Shown here in pieces: positions 6,782 through 15,312 of a DNA stretch of 20,482 bases (positions are counted from its first letter, which is position 1; each line of letters opens with the position of its first letter). The DNA lies in assembly GCA_947374535.1 (NCBI GenBank), contig CANCCJ010000041.1, positions 1 to 20,482 on the forward strand, read 5' to 3'. Position numbers and translations under genes: made by a program. The stretch comes from Comamonadaceae bacterium. GTDB lineage: Bacteria; Pseudomonadota; Gammaproteobacteria; Burkholderiales; Burkholderiaceae. Below the pieces are notes generated by a model that worked only from the letters and a program-made list of their open reading frames with translations, had not been told where the DNA came from and searched no databases.

Positions 6782-7558
6782 ATGCACCTCATCACACCTC
6801 ACCCCGATCTCCAAGCCAAAGACATTGAAATGTCGCGGCCAGTGCACTGGCTCGCGCTGGCATGGAAGGACATCGAACGCTGCCCCACCGCGGGTGTGAC
6901 GCATGGTTTGATCCTCGCACTCATTGGGGGTGGGTTGTTTTGGTTTGCGCGTCACGAGTTCTGGTGGATTGCCGCCATGCTCTCAGCCTGCATGATCGTG
7001 GCGCCCTTGCTCGCCATGGGCTTGTACGACATCAGCCGTCGCCTAGAGCGCGACGAAGAAGCCACCTTGGCTGATGCGTTCCACATTTGGACCTGTGGCG
7101 ACAAACGCATCCTTCAGTTTGGTTTTTTCTTGGCGTTGTCCAGCGCGGGTTGGTTGGTGTGCTCGGCCGCCTTGGTGCATTGGATGCTGCCTGCCACCGT
7201 CCACACCCCCACCGACTTCATTCGTTTGGTGGTGCTGCAATCACACTTCGGTTTGTTTGAAATCTGGGTATTCATGAGCGCGCTCATTGCGGCACCCATG
7301 TTTGCCTCCACCGTGGTGACCATTCCGTTGCTGATGGACCACCCCACCCTCACCGTTCAACAGGCCGTGCTCACCAGCTGGCGTGTGGTGGCCTTGAACC
7401 CATTTGCCATGGCCTGCTGGGCTGGCACTTTGTGTTTGTTCACAGCGCTGGGCATTGGCTCTGCGTTCTTAGGTTTACTGGCGGTAGTCCCGATGTTGGG
7501 GCACGCCAGTTGGCACGCTTACCGGGACCTGGTCGCTTACGACCCATCGGTTCACTGA
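6782..7558 (+). CDS. DUF2189 family integral membrane protein
   Basis: Multi-pass inner-membrane protein of 258 residues with the DUF2189 pattern: an N-terminal RPVHWLALAWKDI amphipathic segment, paired hydrophobic stretches near residues 42-82, further membrane segments near 119-139, 160-190 and 208-240, and the family-typical ending GHASWHAYRDLV. The function of this domain is not established. ATG 6782 lies 5 bases after the Bug stop; an internal ATG at 6830 would keep the whole domain and remains possible. It is followed after 6 bases by the DUF2788 gene, so the pair is probably translated together. Confidence 0.85.
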   Translation: MHLITPHPDLQAKDIEMSRPVHWLALAWKDIERCPTAGVTHGLILALIGGGLFWFARHEFWWIAAMLSACMIVAPLLAMGLYDISRRLERDEEATLADAFHIWTCGDKRILQFGFFLALSSAGWLVCSAALVHWMLPATVHTPTDFIRLVVLQSHFGLFEIWVFMSALIAAPMFASTVVTIPLLMDHPTLTVQQAVLTSWRVVALNPFAMACWAGTLCLFTALGIGSAFLGLLAVVPMLGHASWHAYRDLVAYDPSVH

Positions 7559-7564
7559 GTATTT

Positions 7565-7765
7565 ATGACAGAAGAACAATTCGCCCAATTCGGGCTGACC
7601 TTTGGCGTGGGCGGCTTCATGCTGTACATGCTGTTCATTATTTTTCAGCTCGCACGCGAATCTAAGGCTGGCAAGTTTGGCACCTTTGTGTTGTTTCTGG
7701 TGCTGGCCTTTGGCATGTTGGGTTTTGCTGCCAAGCAAGTGTTGATTTGGTTCATGGAGGGCTAA
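7565..7765 (+). CDS. DUF2788 family small membrane protein
   Basis: A 66-residue protein with two predicted membrane helices (about 11-29 and 40-62) joined by a short polar loop ARESKAGKFGT. The opening MTEEQFAQFGLTFGVGGF and this loop match my memory of the DUF2788 family, small proteobacterial membrane proteins of unknown role. It is the last gene of the operon starting at 4724. Its stop codon lies in the loop of a strong hairpin. Its size and position suggest an accessory membrane component, but no function can be read from sequence. Confidence 0.85.
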   Translation: MTEEQFAQFGLTFGVGGFMLYMLFIIFQLARESKAGKFGTFVLFLVLAFGMLGFAAKQVLIWFMEG

Positions 7766-7772
7766 GCCCTCC
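7756..7772. terminator. Stop-codon hairpin at the end of the DUF2788 operon
   Basis: GGAGGGC (7756-7762) and GCCCTCC (7766-7772) form a perfect 7-bp GC-rich stem whose 3-base loop is the TAA stop of the DUF2788 gene. The tail TATTTG is only weakly T-rich, so termination may be partial or rely on the convergent arrangement. Confidence 0.45.
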
Positions 7773-7791
7773 TATTTGCAAAGCCTTGCCC

Positions 7792-7811
7792 GCTTACTCG
7801 CCCAAGTAAGC
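7792..7811 (-). other. Inverted repeat over the livF stop codon
   Basis: GCTTACT (7792-7798) and AGTAAGC (7805-7811) pair perfectly around a 6-base loop. On the minus strand the distal arm contains the livF TAA. No T-tract follows, so a role in mRNA 3' stability is as likely as termination. Confidence 0.4.
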
Positions 7812-8522
7812 TGCACGCACTTTGGGGTCGTGCAGCATGTCATGCGCGTCCCCACTCAAAGTGATCAATCCCGACTCCATCACATAGCCACGGTCGGCAA
7901 TTTGAAGCGCGCGGCTGGCGTTTTGCTCGACCAACAAAATCGTCACACCTTGGGCCGACACCTCTTGAATCACTTCAAAGATTTTGTCCACCATGATGGG
8001 TGACAAGCCCATCGAAGGCTCGTCGAGCAACAACACTTTGGGGCGACTCATCAACGCACGGCCCATGGCCAACATTTGTTGCTCACCGCCCGACATGGTG
8101 CCTGCCAATTGGTCGCGCCGTTCTTTCAAACGCGGGAACGTGGTGAACACGCGCTCGATGTCGTCGGCAATGGCCGCGTTGTCGTTGCGAATGTAGGCAC
8201 CCATTTGCAAGTTCTCAACGATGGTCATGCGCGTGAACACGCCACGACCTTCGGGCACCATCGCCAAACCTTGTTGCACCAAATCCCAAGGGCCAAGGCC
8301 AGCAATCGTTTGACCAGCCAATTCAATCTGGCCACCCCCCAAAGTGAGGAGCCCCGTGATGGCTTTCATGGTGGTGGTTTTACCTGCGCCGTTAGAGCCG
8401 ATGAGCGATACCAATTCGCCCTCGCGCACTTCTAAGCTCACGCCTTTGACGGCTTGAATGCCGCCATAAGCCACCTTCACATCGCGCACGTTCAGCAGCA
8501 CAGCTGCGTTATCTTTTTTCAT
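7794..8522 (-). CDS. livF: Branched-chain amino acid ABC transporter ATP-binding protein LivF
   Basis: Cytoplasmic ATPase subunit of a LivHMGF-type importer, 242 residues. Visible motifs are Walker A GSNGAGKTT, the Q-loop region, the signature MSGGEQQMLAMGRAL, Walker B VLLLDEPSMGL and the switch HVL-type segment LLVEQNASRAL characteristic of LivF. The start ATG 8522 is one base past the livG stop (8524-8526), indicating translational coupling; a TTG at 8555 would only add residues overlapping livG. It is the last gene of the rarA-livHMGF run. Substrate class could be branched-chain amino acids or related amides, since Liv-type systems have diversified. Confidence 0.95.
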   Translation of the reverse strand: MKKDNAAVLLNVRDVKVAYGGIQAVKGVSLEVREGELVSLIGSNGAGKTTTMKAITGLLTLGGGQIELAGQTIAGLGPWDLVQQGLAMVPEGRGVFTRMTIVENLQMGAYIRNDNAAIADDIERVFTTFPRLKERRDQLAGTMSGGEQQMLAMGRALMSRPKVLLLDEPSMGLSPIMVDKIFEVIQEVSAQGVTILLVEQNASRALQIADRGYVMESGLITLSGDAHDMLHDPKVRAAYLGE

Positions 8523-8523
8523 C

Positions 8524-9300
8524 TCAATGCGCTCCCGTGCCGAGATAGGCTTCAATCACTTGTGGGTCGCGCTGCACGTCTGCGGGTGTGCCTTGCGCAA
8601 TCACTCGGCCATAGTCGAGCACCGTCACGCGGTCACACAGTCCCATGACCAACTTCACGTCATGCTCAATCAGCAGCACGGTGCGGTGGTCGCGGCGAAT
8701 TTTGTCAATCAACTCGCGCAGCTGCACTTTCTCGGTGGCGTTCATGCCAGCCGCGGGTTCGTCCAGCGCGATGAGTTTGGGGTCCGTCGCCAAAGCGCGT
8801 GCAATTTCTAAACGACGTTGATCGCCATAACTCAACGTGCGCGCTTTGTAGTCGGCCAAGTTGTCAATGCCCACGTAATCCAGTAGCTCGCGTGCGCGTT
8901 GCTCTATCGCCAGCTCTTCGACTTTGAATTTTTTGGTTCTGAAAATCGCGCCCAACAAACCCGAGCTCGTACGCACATGTCGGCCCACCATCACGTTTTC
9001 TAACGCGGTCATCTCGGCAAACAAACGGATGTTTTGAAACGTGCGTGCAATGCCCGCTTGCGCGACCCGATGCACTTCGGTGGGCTGATACGGTTTGCCT
9101 GCCAATTCAAAGCTGCCGCTATCTGGCGTATACAAGCCAGTGATGACGTTGAAGAACGTGGTCTTACCAGCGCCGTTGGGGCCAATCAAACCATAGACCT
9201 GACCGCGTTCAATTTGCATGCCCACATCGCTCAAGGCCTGCAAGCCGCCAAAGCGCTTGGAGATGCCCGCCACATCAAAAACAAGTTCTGGCGCGCTCAT
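8524..9300 (-). CDS. livG: Branched-chain amino acid ABC transporter ATP-binding protein LivG
   Basis: Second ATPase subunit, 258 residues. It shows Walker A GPNGAGKTT, a signature LSYGDQRRLEIARAL, Walker B LIALDEPAAGM with the LivG-type AAGMN continuation, and LLIEHDVKLVMGLCDR near the C-terminus, which is diagnostic for LivG. ATG 9300 is preceded 6 bases upstream by a full AAGGAGG ribosome site (on the minus strand, 9307-9313) and overlaps the livM stop as ATGA. Longer in-frame starts inside livM are not needed. Confidence 0.96.
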   Translation of the reverse strand: MSAPELVFDVAGISKRFGGLQALSDVGMQIERGQVYGLIGPNGAGKTTFFNVITGLYTPDSGSFELAGKPYQPTEVHRVAQAGIARTFQNIRLFAEMTALENVMVGRHVRTSSGLLGAIFRTKKFKVEELAIEQRARELLDYVGIDNLADYKARTLSYGDQRRLEIARALATDPKLIALDEPAAGMNATEKVQLRELIDKIRRDHRTVLLIEHDVKLVMGLCDRVTVLDYGRVIAQGTPADVQRDPQVIEAYLGTGAH

Positions 9301-10385
9301 CGCTGGCCTCCTTGTGGGTTCAAATTTTTGCCATGTTCTGGCGTGGGCCACAAGCCCCGAGGTTTCCAAATCATGATGATGACCATGGCCAAAGCAATCA
9401 ACAACTGGCGCATGATGGCGGCGTCTAATCGGCCATCCGTCATCTCTTGGAGAGGGCCGGCTACAAAGCGCAACACCTCTGGCAGCGCGGCCAAAAGCAC
9501 CGCACCGAGAATGACACCGGGCAAGTGACCCAAGCCACCCAAGACCACCATCGCCACAATCATCACCGACTCCATGAGGCTGAACGACTCAGGCGACACA
9601 AAGCTTTGAAAGGCTGCGAACATGGCACCCGACACGCCGCCAAAGGTGGCGCCCATGCCAAAGGCCATGAGCTTCAAGTTGCGCGTGTTCAGACCCATGG
9701 CTTTGGCTGCAATCTCGTCTTCGCGAATCGCCATCCATGCACGACCAATGCGCGAGTACTCAAGGCGATGGCAAATCACCACACTCACCAACACCAGCGT
9801 GAGGAACAGGTAGTAATACAAGGTGACCGAGGGCAACTCGATGAAACCCAAATCCAAACGCCGAGACAGCGGGTACCCAAATACCGAGACCGGATCAATC
9901 TGCCCCAAACCCCGAGGCCCATTGGTGATGTTGAGCGGGTGATCCAGGTTGTTCAAAAACACGCGAATGATTTCGCCAAAGCCCAAGGTGACGATGGCGA
10001 GGTAATCGCCACGCAGCTTGAGCGTGGGTGCGCCCAGCAGCACGCCGGCTAGGCCAGCGGTGCCCGCCGCCAATGGCAACACCAGCCACAGGCTCAAGTG
10101 CAAGCCATCTGGAAACATGGCGGCAATCCACGGAAACACCTCGGTCAACTGGGGCGAAGCCAACAGAGCAAACATATAAGCACCGACGGCAAAGAAAGCC
10201 ACGTAACCCAAGTCAAGCAAGCCCGCGTAGCCCACCACAATGTTCAGGCCCAGCGCCAGCAACACGTAGAGCAGCGACATGTCAGCGATGCGTACCCACG
10301 CATTGCCAAAGTTTTGCAGCACCAGTGGCAACACCAGCAAGACGGCGGCCATGAGCCAACGGTTGGAGAAAAGTTTGTGTTGCAT
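9297..10385 (-). CDS. livM: Branched-chain amino acid ABC transporter permease LivM
   Basis: Integral membrane permease subunit, 362 residues, with about nine to ten hydrophobic segments. Family landmarks are LLYVLLALGLNIVVGYAGLL near the N-terminus, LRGDYLAIVTLGFGEIIRV in the middle (the ATPase-contact region), RIGRAWMAIREDEIAAKAMG, and GGLGHLPGVILGA toward the C-terminus. ATG 10385 is preferred: AGGG stands 10 bases upstream, while a TTG at 10394 overlapping the livH stop has no usable spacing. It is coupled to livG by an ATGA overlap. Confidence 0.94.
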   Translation of the reverse strand: MQHKLFSNRWLMAAVLLVLPLVLQNFGNAWVRIADMSLLYVLLALGLNIVVGYAGLLDLGYVAFFAVGAYMFALLASPQLTEVFPWIAAMFPDGLHLSLWLVLPLAAGTAGLAGVLLGAPTLKLRGDYLAIVTLGFGEIIRVFLNNLDHPLNITNGPRGLGQIDPVSVFGYPLSRRLDLGFIELPSVTLYYYLFLTLVLVSVVICHRLEYSRIGRAWMAIREDEIAAKAMGLNTRNLKLMAFGMGATFGGVSGAMFAAFQSFVSPESFSLMESVMIVAMVVLGGLGHLPGVILGAVLLAALPEVLRFVAGPLQEMTDGRLDAAIMRQLLIALAMVIIMIWKPRGLWPTPEHGKNLNPQGGQR

Positions 10386-10390
10386 GTGTT

Positions 10391-11320
10391 TCAAGCCCTG
10401 TCTGCCACGCGCTCACCCAACAAACCCGAGGGGCGCAGCGTAAGCATGAGGATCAACACAATAAAAGCCAAGATGTCGGTGTAGTGGCTGCCCAACACAC
10501 CCCCCGTGAGTTCGCCCAAATAACCCGAACCAATCGACTCAATCAAACCCAGCAACAAGCCCCCCACCACCGCACCGGCCAAGTTGCCAATGCCGCCAAA
10601 CACCGCCGCAGTGAAAGCTTTGAGGCCCGGCAAGAAGCCCATGGCATGGTGGGCAGTGCCGTAGTTCATGGCCCACATCACGCCCGCAATCGTGGCCAAC
10701 ACGGCACCGATGACGAAGGTGGCCGAGATCACCACATCGGGTTTGACGCCCATGAGGCTCGCCACATTTGGATTTTCAGCCGTGGCACGCATGGCACGCC
10801 CCAGCTTGGTACGGTTGACCAACCACGACAACACCGCCAAAGTCACCGCGGTGAGGCCCAAGATCAACAGTTGCGTGGGCGTGATCACGGCTTCGCCCAT
10901 TTCAAACGGCGTGGTGGGCAAAAGCGAGGGAAAGGGTTTGTAGCTGGGCTTCCACACAATCATGGCCAGCGTTTGCAACAACAACGACATGCCGATCGCA
11001 GTGATGAGCGGCGCTAGCTTGGGCGCATTACGCAGAGGGCGGTAGGCAATTTTTTCAATCGCGTAGTTAAGCGCTGCAGCTGCGATAGACGCCACCACCA
11101 TAGAGATGAGCAACACCACCCAACCCGGCGTGTCGGGCATCAGCGGCTGCAAAAAGCCAATCACCGACCAGCTGCACAAAGCGCCGATCATCAGCACCTC
11201 GCCATGCGCGAAGTTGATGAGGTTGATGATGCCGTACACCATGGTGTAGCCCAAAGCCACCAGCGCATACATGCTGCCGAGCACCAAGCCGTTGATGACT
11301 TGTTGAAGCAAGACGTCCAT
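10391..11320 (-). CDS. livH: Branched-chain amino acid ABC transporter permease LivH
   Basis: Integral membrane permease subunit of 309 residues that pairs with LivM. The N-terminus contains VINGLVLGSMYALVALG and YGIINLINFAHGEVLMIG, the classic LivH opening; the middle has RAMRATAENPNVASLMGV, the ATPase-contact loop, and the C-terminus has FGGIGNLAGAVVGGLLLG. ATG 11320 lies three bases after the rarA stop, so it is likely read from the same transcript or from a promoter within rarA. No periplasmic binding protein gene (livJ or livK) accompanies the operon here. Confidence 0.95.
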   Translation of the reverse strand: MDVLLQQVINGLVLGSMYALVALGYTMVYGIINLINFAHGEVLMIGALCSWSVIGFLQPLMPDTPGWVVLLISMVVASIAAAALNYAIEKIAYRPLRNAPKLAPLITAIGMSLLLQTLAMIVWKPSYKPFPSLLPTTPFEMGEAVITPTQLLILGLTAVTLAVLSWLVNRTKLGRAMRATAENPNVASLMGVKPDVVISATFVIGAVLATIAGVMWAMNYGTAHHAMGFLPGLKAFTAAVFGGIGNLAGAVVGGLLLGLIESIGSGYLGELTGGVLGSHYTDILAFIVLILMLTLRPSGLLGERVADRA

Positions 11321-11323
11321 TTG

Positions 11324-12613
11324 TTATTTACCTGCTTGTTGGTTTTTGTCGCGCAAGTGCCGCAACTTGTCGGCAATTTTGATCTCTAAGCCGCGATCTA
11401 CAGGGCGGTAAAAGCCCGTCCCTTCCAATCCTTGCGGCATGTAGTGAACGCCAGCGGCGAAGCCGTCTTCTTCGTCATGTGCATAGCGGTAGCCTTTGCC
11501 CCAGTCCATGTCTTTCATCATCTTGGTGGGGGCATTGCGCAAGTGCATGGGCACAGGGCGCGTGCCGTCTTTTTTGATGAGGGCCTTGGCTTCGTTGTAG
11601 GCTTTGTAAACAGCGTTCGATTTGGGGGCCACGGCCAAATACACCACACACTCAGCCAAGGCCAACTCTCCTTCGGGCGAGCCCAAGCGCTCATACACTT
11701 CGGCGGCGTCTAGCGCCAAGCGCAAGGCGCGAGGATCGGCCAAGCCAATGTCTTCAGCGGCCATGCGAATCAAACGACGCGCCATGTATTTGGGCTCAGC
11801 ACCGCCATCGAGCATGCGAACCAGCCAATACAAAGCGGCATCGGGGTCAGAGCCGCGCACTGATTTGTGCAAGGCGCTGATGGTGTCGTAAAACTGCTCG
11901 CCACCTTTGTCGTAGCGGCGCATGCGCTCGCCCAAGACGCGCAGCAACCAGGTGTCGTTGATTTCTTCTAGCTTCTCGCGGTTGGCAGCCACCGACAAAG
12001 TTTCCAGCGTGTTGAGCAAGCGACGCGCATCACCATCAGCATAAGCAATGAGTCGCTGCAAAGCAGCGTCTTCGATTGCAGGCACCGCACCAATGGCTTG
12101 CGCCTTGGCAATGATTTGACTCAGGTCCTCTTCACTCAGCGACTGCAGCACATACACCGCCGCACGCGACAACAGCGCCGAGTTCACCTCAAATGAAGGG
12201 TTCTCGGTGGTCGCACCAATGAAGGTGAACAGGCCCGACTCGACATGGGGCAAAAACGCGTCTTGCTGGCTTTTGTTAAAGCGATGCACCTCATCCACAA
12301 ACATGATGGTGCGCTTGGGGTCTAACGAATCGCGTGCGGCGATGGCTTGTTCCACTGATTCGCGAATTTCTTTCACGCCCCCCAGCACGGCGCTGATGGA
12401 CAAAAACTGAGCATCAAACGCATCTGCCATCAAACGGGCGATGGTGGTTTTGCCCACGCCGGGCGGACCCCACAAAATGCAACTGTGCGGCTGACCCGAT
12501 TCAAAGGCCACCCGCAGCGCCATGCCCTCGCCCAGCAAATGCTGCTGGCCAATGACCTCGCCCAAGGTACGTGGGCGCAGGCGTTCAGCAAGGGGGGTGT
12601 GAGTCGCGTTCAA
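11324..12613 (-). CDS. rarA: Replication-associated recombination protein RarA (MgsA/WHIP-type AAA+ ATPase)
   Basis: AAA+ ATPase related to clamp-loader proteins that acts at stalled replication forks. With TTG 12613 the protein has 429 residues. PLAERLRPRTLGEVIGQQHL opens the conserved core, Walker A is GPPGVGKTT (Lys55), Walker B TIMFVDEVHRFNK, sensor 1 lies in FIGATTENPSF, and the C-terminal tetramerisation region includes AALYWLVRMLDGGAEPKYMARR split over two helices. The start is uncertain: no in-frame ATG exists, TTG 12613 has GAG 8 bases upstream, and GTG 12658 or TTG 12664 would add 15 or 17 residues. In E. coli it follows lolA; here lolA lies about 3.6 kb away beyond a kinase, receiver and glycosylase. 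Confidence 0.94.
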   Translation of the reverse strand: MNATHTPLAERLRPRTLGEVIGQQHLLGEGMALRVAFESGQPHSCILWGPPGVGKTTIARLMADAFDAQFLSISAVLGGVKEIRESVEQAIAARDSLDPKRTIMFVDEVHRFNKSQQDAFLPHVESGLFTFIGATTENPSFEVNSALLSRAAVYVLQSLSEEDLSQIIAKAQAIGAVPAIEDAALQRLIAYADGDARRLLNTLETLSVAANREKLEEINDTWLLRVLGERMRRYDKGGEQFYDTISALHKSVRGSDPDAALYWLVRMLDGGAEPKYMARRLIRMAAEDIGLADPRALRLALDAAEVYERLGSPEGELALAECVVYLAVAPKSNAVYKAYNEAKALIKKDGTRPVPMHLRNAPTKMMKDMDWGKGYRYAHDEEDGFAAGVHYMPQGLEGTGFYRPVDRGLEIKIADKLRHLRDKNQQAGK

Positions 12614-12701
12614 GGAAAGAGCTCGTAAAACAGTGCGCGAAGTGTAGCCATCTGGCACAAGCAAAGGCCAAGGCTGTCAGATGGACGATCTCATCAGAAC
12701 C

Positions 12702-12707
12702 TATAAT
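12702..12707 (+). promoter_or_regulatory. Consensus -10 element upstream of the histidine kinase
   Basis: Perfect TATAAT 35 bases before the kinase ATG, in an AT-rich stretch that also contains ATTAAT twice (12716-12721 and 12724-12729). No good -35 box is visible at 16-18 bases upstream, so an activator may be needed. The gene-free stretch 12614-12741 otherwise shows nothing recognisable. Confidence 0.45.
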
Positions 12708-12741
12708 CGACTAGCATTAATTTATTAATTTTTTGTAAAAA

Positions 12742-15312
12742 ATGAAACCTCACGATCACTGGACGGTGATCAAGTTCGGTATCCGCTCCAAACTCATCGC
12801 ACTCTTTGTCGTCATCAAAGTGCTGCCGTTGATCTTGCTGGCTTATTTGGCTTGGCAAGGGGTAGAGCAACTTGGTTTGAGCTTGTCACAAGAAACCGAC
12901 CAACTCGTCGAGGACGTTCAGACGACGGTCTCAGACATGAGCAAGCGCTTTGCCAAGGAATCGGTCCAAGCCTTGGATAGTCGCGCGCGTGAAGAGCTCG
13001 AGCGCCTCACCACCGACACAGCACGCGCCGTAGCCGATTTTTTGTACGACCGCGACCGCGACATCTTGCTGGCGGCCACGCTGCCAACGAACGACCCGCA
13101 ATACCAAGCGTTTCTGGATACACGCACGCGCTTCACCACCCAAGCAGGCTCATGGAAACTTTCTGCAGACGGCGAGAGTTGGGAACCCACAAACAAAACC
13201 GAACCGCCATTTGATTTGGCTTTGTCACTCAACGCAGAGAACCTGCAAGACTTTCACTCTCGCCCACCTGAAGCCGTGAGCCGTACCGTCCCCTCACCGC
13301 TGTATTACGAGCTCACGTTCATCGATTTGAACGGCCAAGAGTTGATCAAAGCCTCTCGAGGCAATGTGCTGCCCAAGGGCTTACGCGATGTCTCTCAAAA
13401 AGCCAACACTTGGAGCAAAGCCGAGACGTACTTCCATGCGCTCAAGGCGCTCAAACCGGGGCAAATTTACGTCTCAGAAGTGGTTGGCCCTTATGTGCCA
13501 TCCCACGTGATTGGCCCAGTCACCCCAGTGAACAGCCAACGCGCAGGCGTGCCCTTTGAACCCACCCAAGAAGCGTTCGCAGGTCAAGAAAACCCACTTG
13601 GCAAACCATTTCAAGGCATCGTGCGTTGGGCAACGCCTGTGGTGCGAGAGGGCAAGATCACGGGCTACGTCACCTTGGCGTTGAACCACAGCCACATTCG
13701 CAGTTTCACCGACAACCTCACCCCCACACCACAACGCTACACCGCGATACCCGACGCCAGCAGTGGCAACTACGCCTTCATGTGGGACAACAAAGACCAC
13801 AACATCGCCCACCCCCGCCATTACTCCATCATGGGGTTTGACCCCAATACCGGTGAATACGCCACGCCGTGGCTGGATGAAAGCATCTACAAAAACTGGA
13901 AAGCCAGCAAAAAACCGCTGAAAGACTTTCTCAGCACTGAACGTATGTTTGACCACCAAAGCCGTGACAAAAAACCGGCTAAAGAACTCACCCAAGCTGG
14001 ACTGTTGGGCTTGGACTGTCGGTATTTGAACTTCGCGCCCCAATGCCAAGGCTGGCATGACTTGACCCAACAGGGGGGTTCCGGCTCCTTTTTGATTTTG
14101 TGGTCGGGCGTGTGGAAACGTACCACGGCTGCCGCCATTCCTTATTTCACAGGACAGTACGCCAACTCGCCACGTGGCTTTGGCTACATCACAATTGGTG
14201 CCAATGTCGAAGACTTTCATGCGCCTGCCGTTGCCACCACGGATTTGATGAACGAAAAAGTAGCCGAATTCGGCGAACGGTTGAAGCACAAACAAGCAGG
14301 GCTTCAAAACATGATTGAACGCTCTGTGGACTACACAGCCGCCAACCTCACGGGATCAACCATGGTGATGTTGGTGTTGGTCTTGGTGGTGGCCGTTTGG
14401 TTGGCATCCTTACTGACACGCCGCGTGACGGATTTGGTCGAAGGCTTGGCCCGCATTGAGGCAGGCGATTTATCTTTTCGTTTTCAACGCGGTGCACACG
14501 ATGAGTTAGGGCATTTGAACCAATCGCTCAATCACATGGCAGATAGCGTGCAATCCTCTTTTGAACAAAGCGAGTCTGCCCGTAGGCAAGCCGAAGAAAA
14601 CAGCCAAATGAAAAGCGACTTTGTGGCCAATGTGTCGCATGAATTGCGCACGCCCCTCAACGGCATCTTGGGCTTTTCCGAAATCATCCTAGAAGACGCC
14701 AAAGACGAAGAAACCCGAGAATTCGCCCAAACCATCCACCAAAGTGGGCAACACCTGTTGTCTGTGGTCAACGACATGTTGGATGTGGCAAAAATCGAAG
14801 CTGGCCACATGACGTTGGACCCCGTCTCGGTCAACATCAAAACATTGCTGGATGAAGTGGCCCTGCTGCACACCAACTGCGCACAACAAAAGGGACTTCA
14901 GTTGCAAGTGCACTTCGCAGACAACTTGCCCGAACGCATGCGCACCGACCCCACACGACTGCGCCAGGTGATCAACAACTTGCTGAGCAACGCCATCAAG
15001 TTCACGAGCGTGGGTGAAGTGACCTTGTCAGCCGCTTGGACAGGGCATGAGTTGGTCATCGGCGTGCGAGACACAGGCCCGGGTATCGCACCGCATGTGC
15101 AAGAGATTGTGTTTGAGCGCTTTCGACAAGCCACTTCATTTGTCACCCGCGAACATGGCGGCACGGGTTTGGGGTTGGCCTTGGTCCGTGAGTTTGTGAA
15201 ATTGATGGGCGGCACATTGCAACTGAATTCGCAACTGGGCCAAGGGGCCTACTTTGAGGTTTCGATTCCCGAACTTAATCAGGCAGTACACGCAACAAGT
15301 CTTGAGAGCTGA
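12742..15312 (+). CDS. Membrane sensor histidine kinase with large periplasmic sensor domain
   Basis: Inner-membrane sensor kinase of 856 residues. TM1 spans about 18-38 and carries Lys26 within it. A helical segment (about 45-115) leads into a long periplasmic region up to about 535, probably Cache-like but not recognised as a named domain, with a cysteine pair Cys426/Cys435 that could form a disulfide. TM2 is about 540-558, HAMP about 559-611 (RRVTDLVEGLARIEAGDLSF), the H-box SHELRTPLNG has phospho-acceptor His633, the N-box includes Asn746, G1 is DTGPG (777-781) and G2 is GGTGLGLAL from 806. There is no attached receiver. No Shine-Dalgarno precedes ATG 12742. Its 3' end overlaps a convergent receiver gene by 38 bases, which is the likely partner. 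The signal is unknown. Confidence 0.93.
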   Translation: MKPHDHWTVIKFGIRSKLIALFVVIKVLPLILLAYLAWQGVEQLGLSLSQETDQLVEDVQTTVSDMSKRFAKESVQALDSRAREELERLTTDTARAVADFLYDRDRDILLAATLPTNDPQYQAFLDTRTRFTTQAGSWKLSADGESWEPTNKTEPPFDLALSLNAENLQDFHSRPPEAVSRTVPSPLYYELTFIDLNGQELIKASRGNVLPKGLRDVSQKANTWSKAETYFHALKALKPGQIYVSEVVGPYVPSHVIGPVTPVNSQRAGVPFEPTQEAFAGQENPLGKPFQGIVRWATPVVREGKITGYVTLALNHSHIRSFTDNLTPTPQRYTAIPDASSGNYAFMWDNKDHNIAHPRHYSIMGFDPNTGEYATPWLDESIYKNWKASKKPLKDFLSTERMFDHQSRDKKPAKELTQAGLLGLDCRYLNFAPQCQGWHDLTQQGGSGSFLILWSGVWKRTTAAAIPYFTGQYANSPRGFGYITIGANVEDFHAPAVATTDLMNEKVAEFGERLKHKQAGLQNMIERSVDYTAANLTGSTMVMLVLVLVVAVWLASLLTRRVTDLVEGLARIEAGDLSFRFQRGAHDELGHLNQSLNHMADSVQSSFEQSESARRQAEENSQMKSDFVANVSHELRTPLNGILGFSEIILEDAKDEETREFAQTIHQSGQHLLSVVNDMLDVAKIEAGHMTLDPVSVNIKTLLDEVALLHTNCAQQKGLQLQVHFADNLPERMRTDPTRLRQVINNLLSNAIKFTSVGEVTLSAAWTGHELVIGVRDTGPGIAPHVQEIVFERFRQATSFVTREHGGTGLGLALVREFVKLMGGTLQLNSQLGQGAYFEVSIPELNQAVHATSLES

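Noticed and set aside
9447..10484. Plus-strand open frames opposite livM and livH
   Set aside because: They are rich in His, Arg and Gln, as typical antisense readings of hydrophobic membrane-protein genes, with no domain signal.
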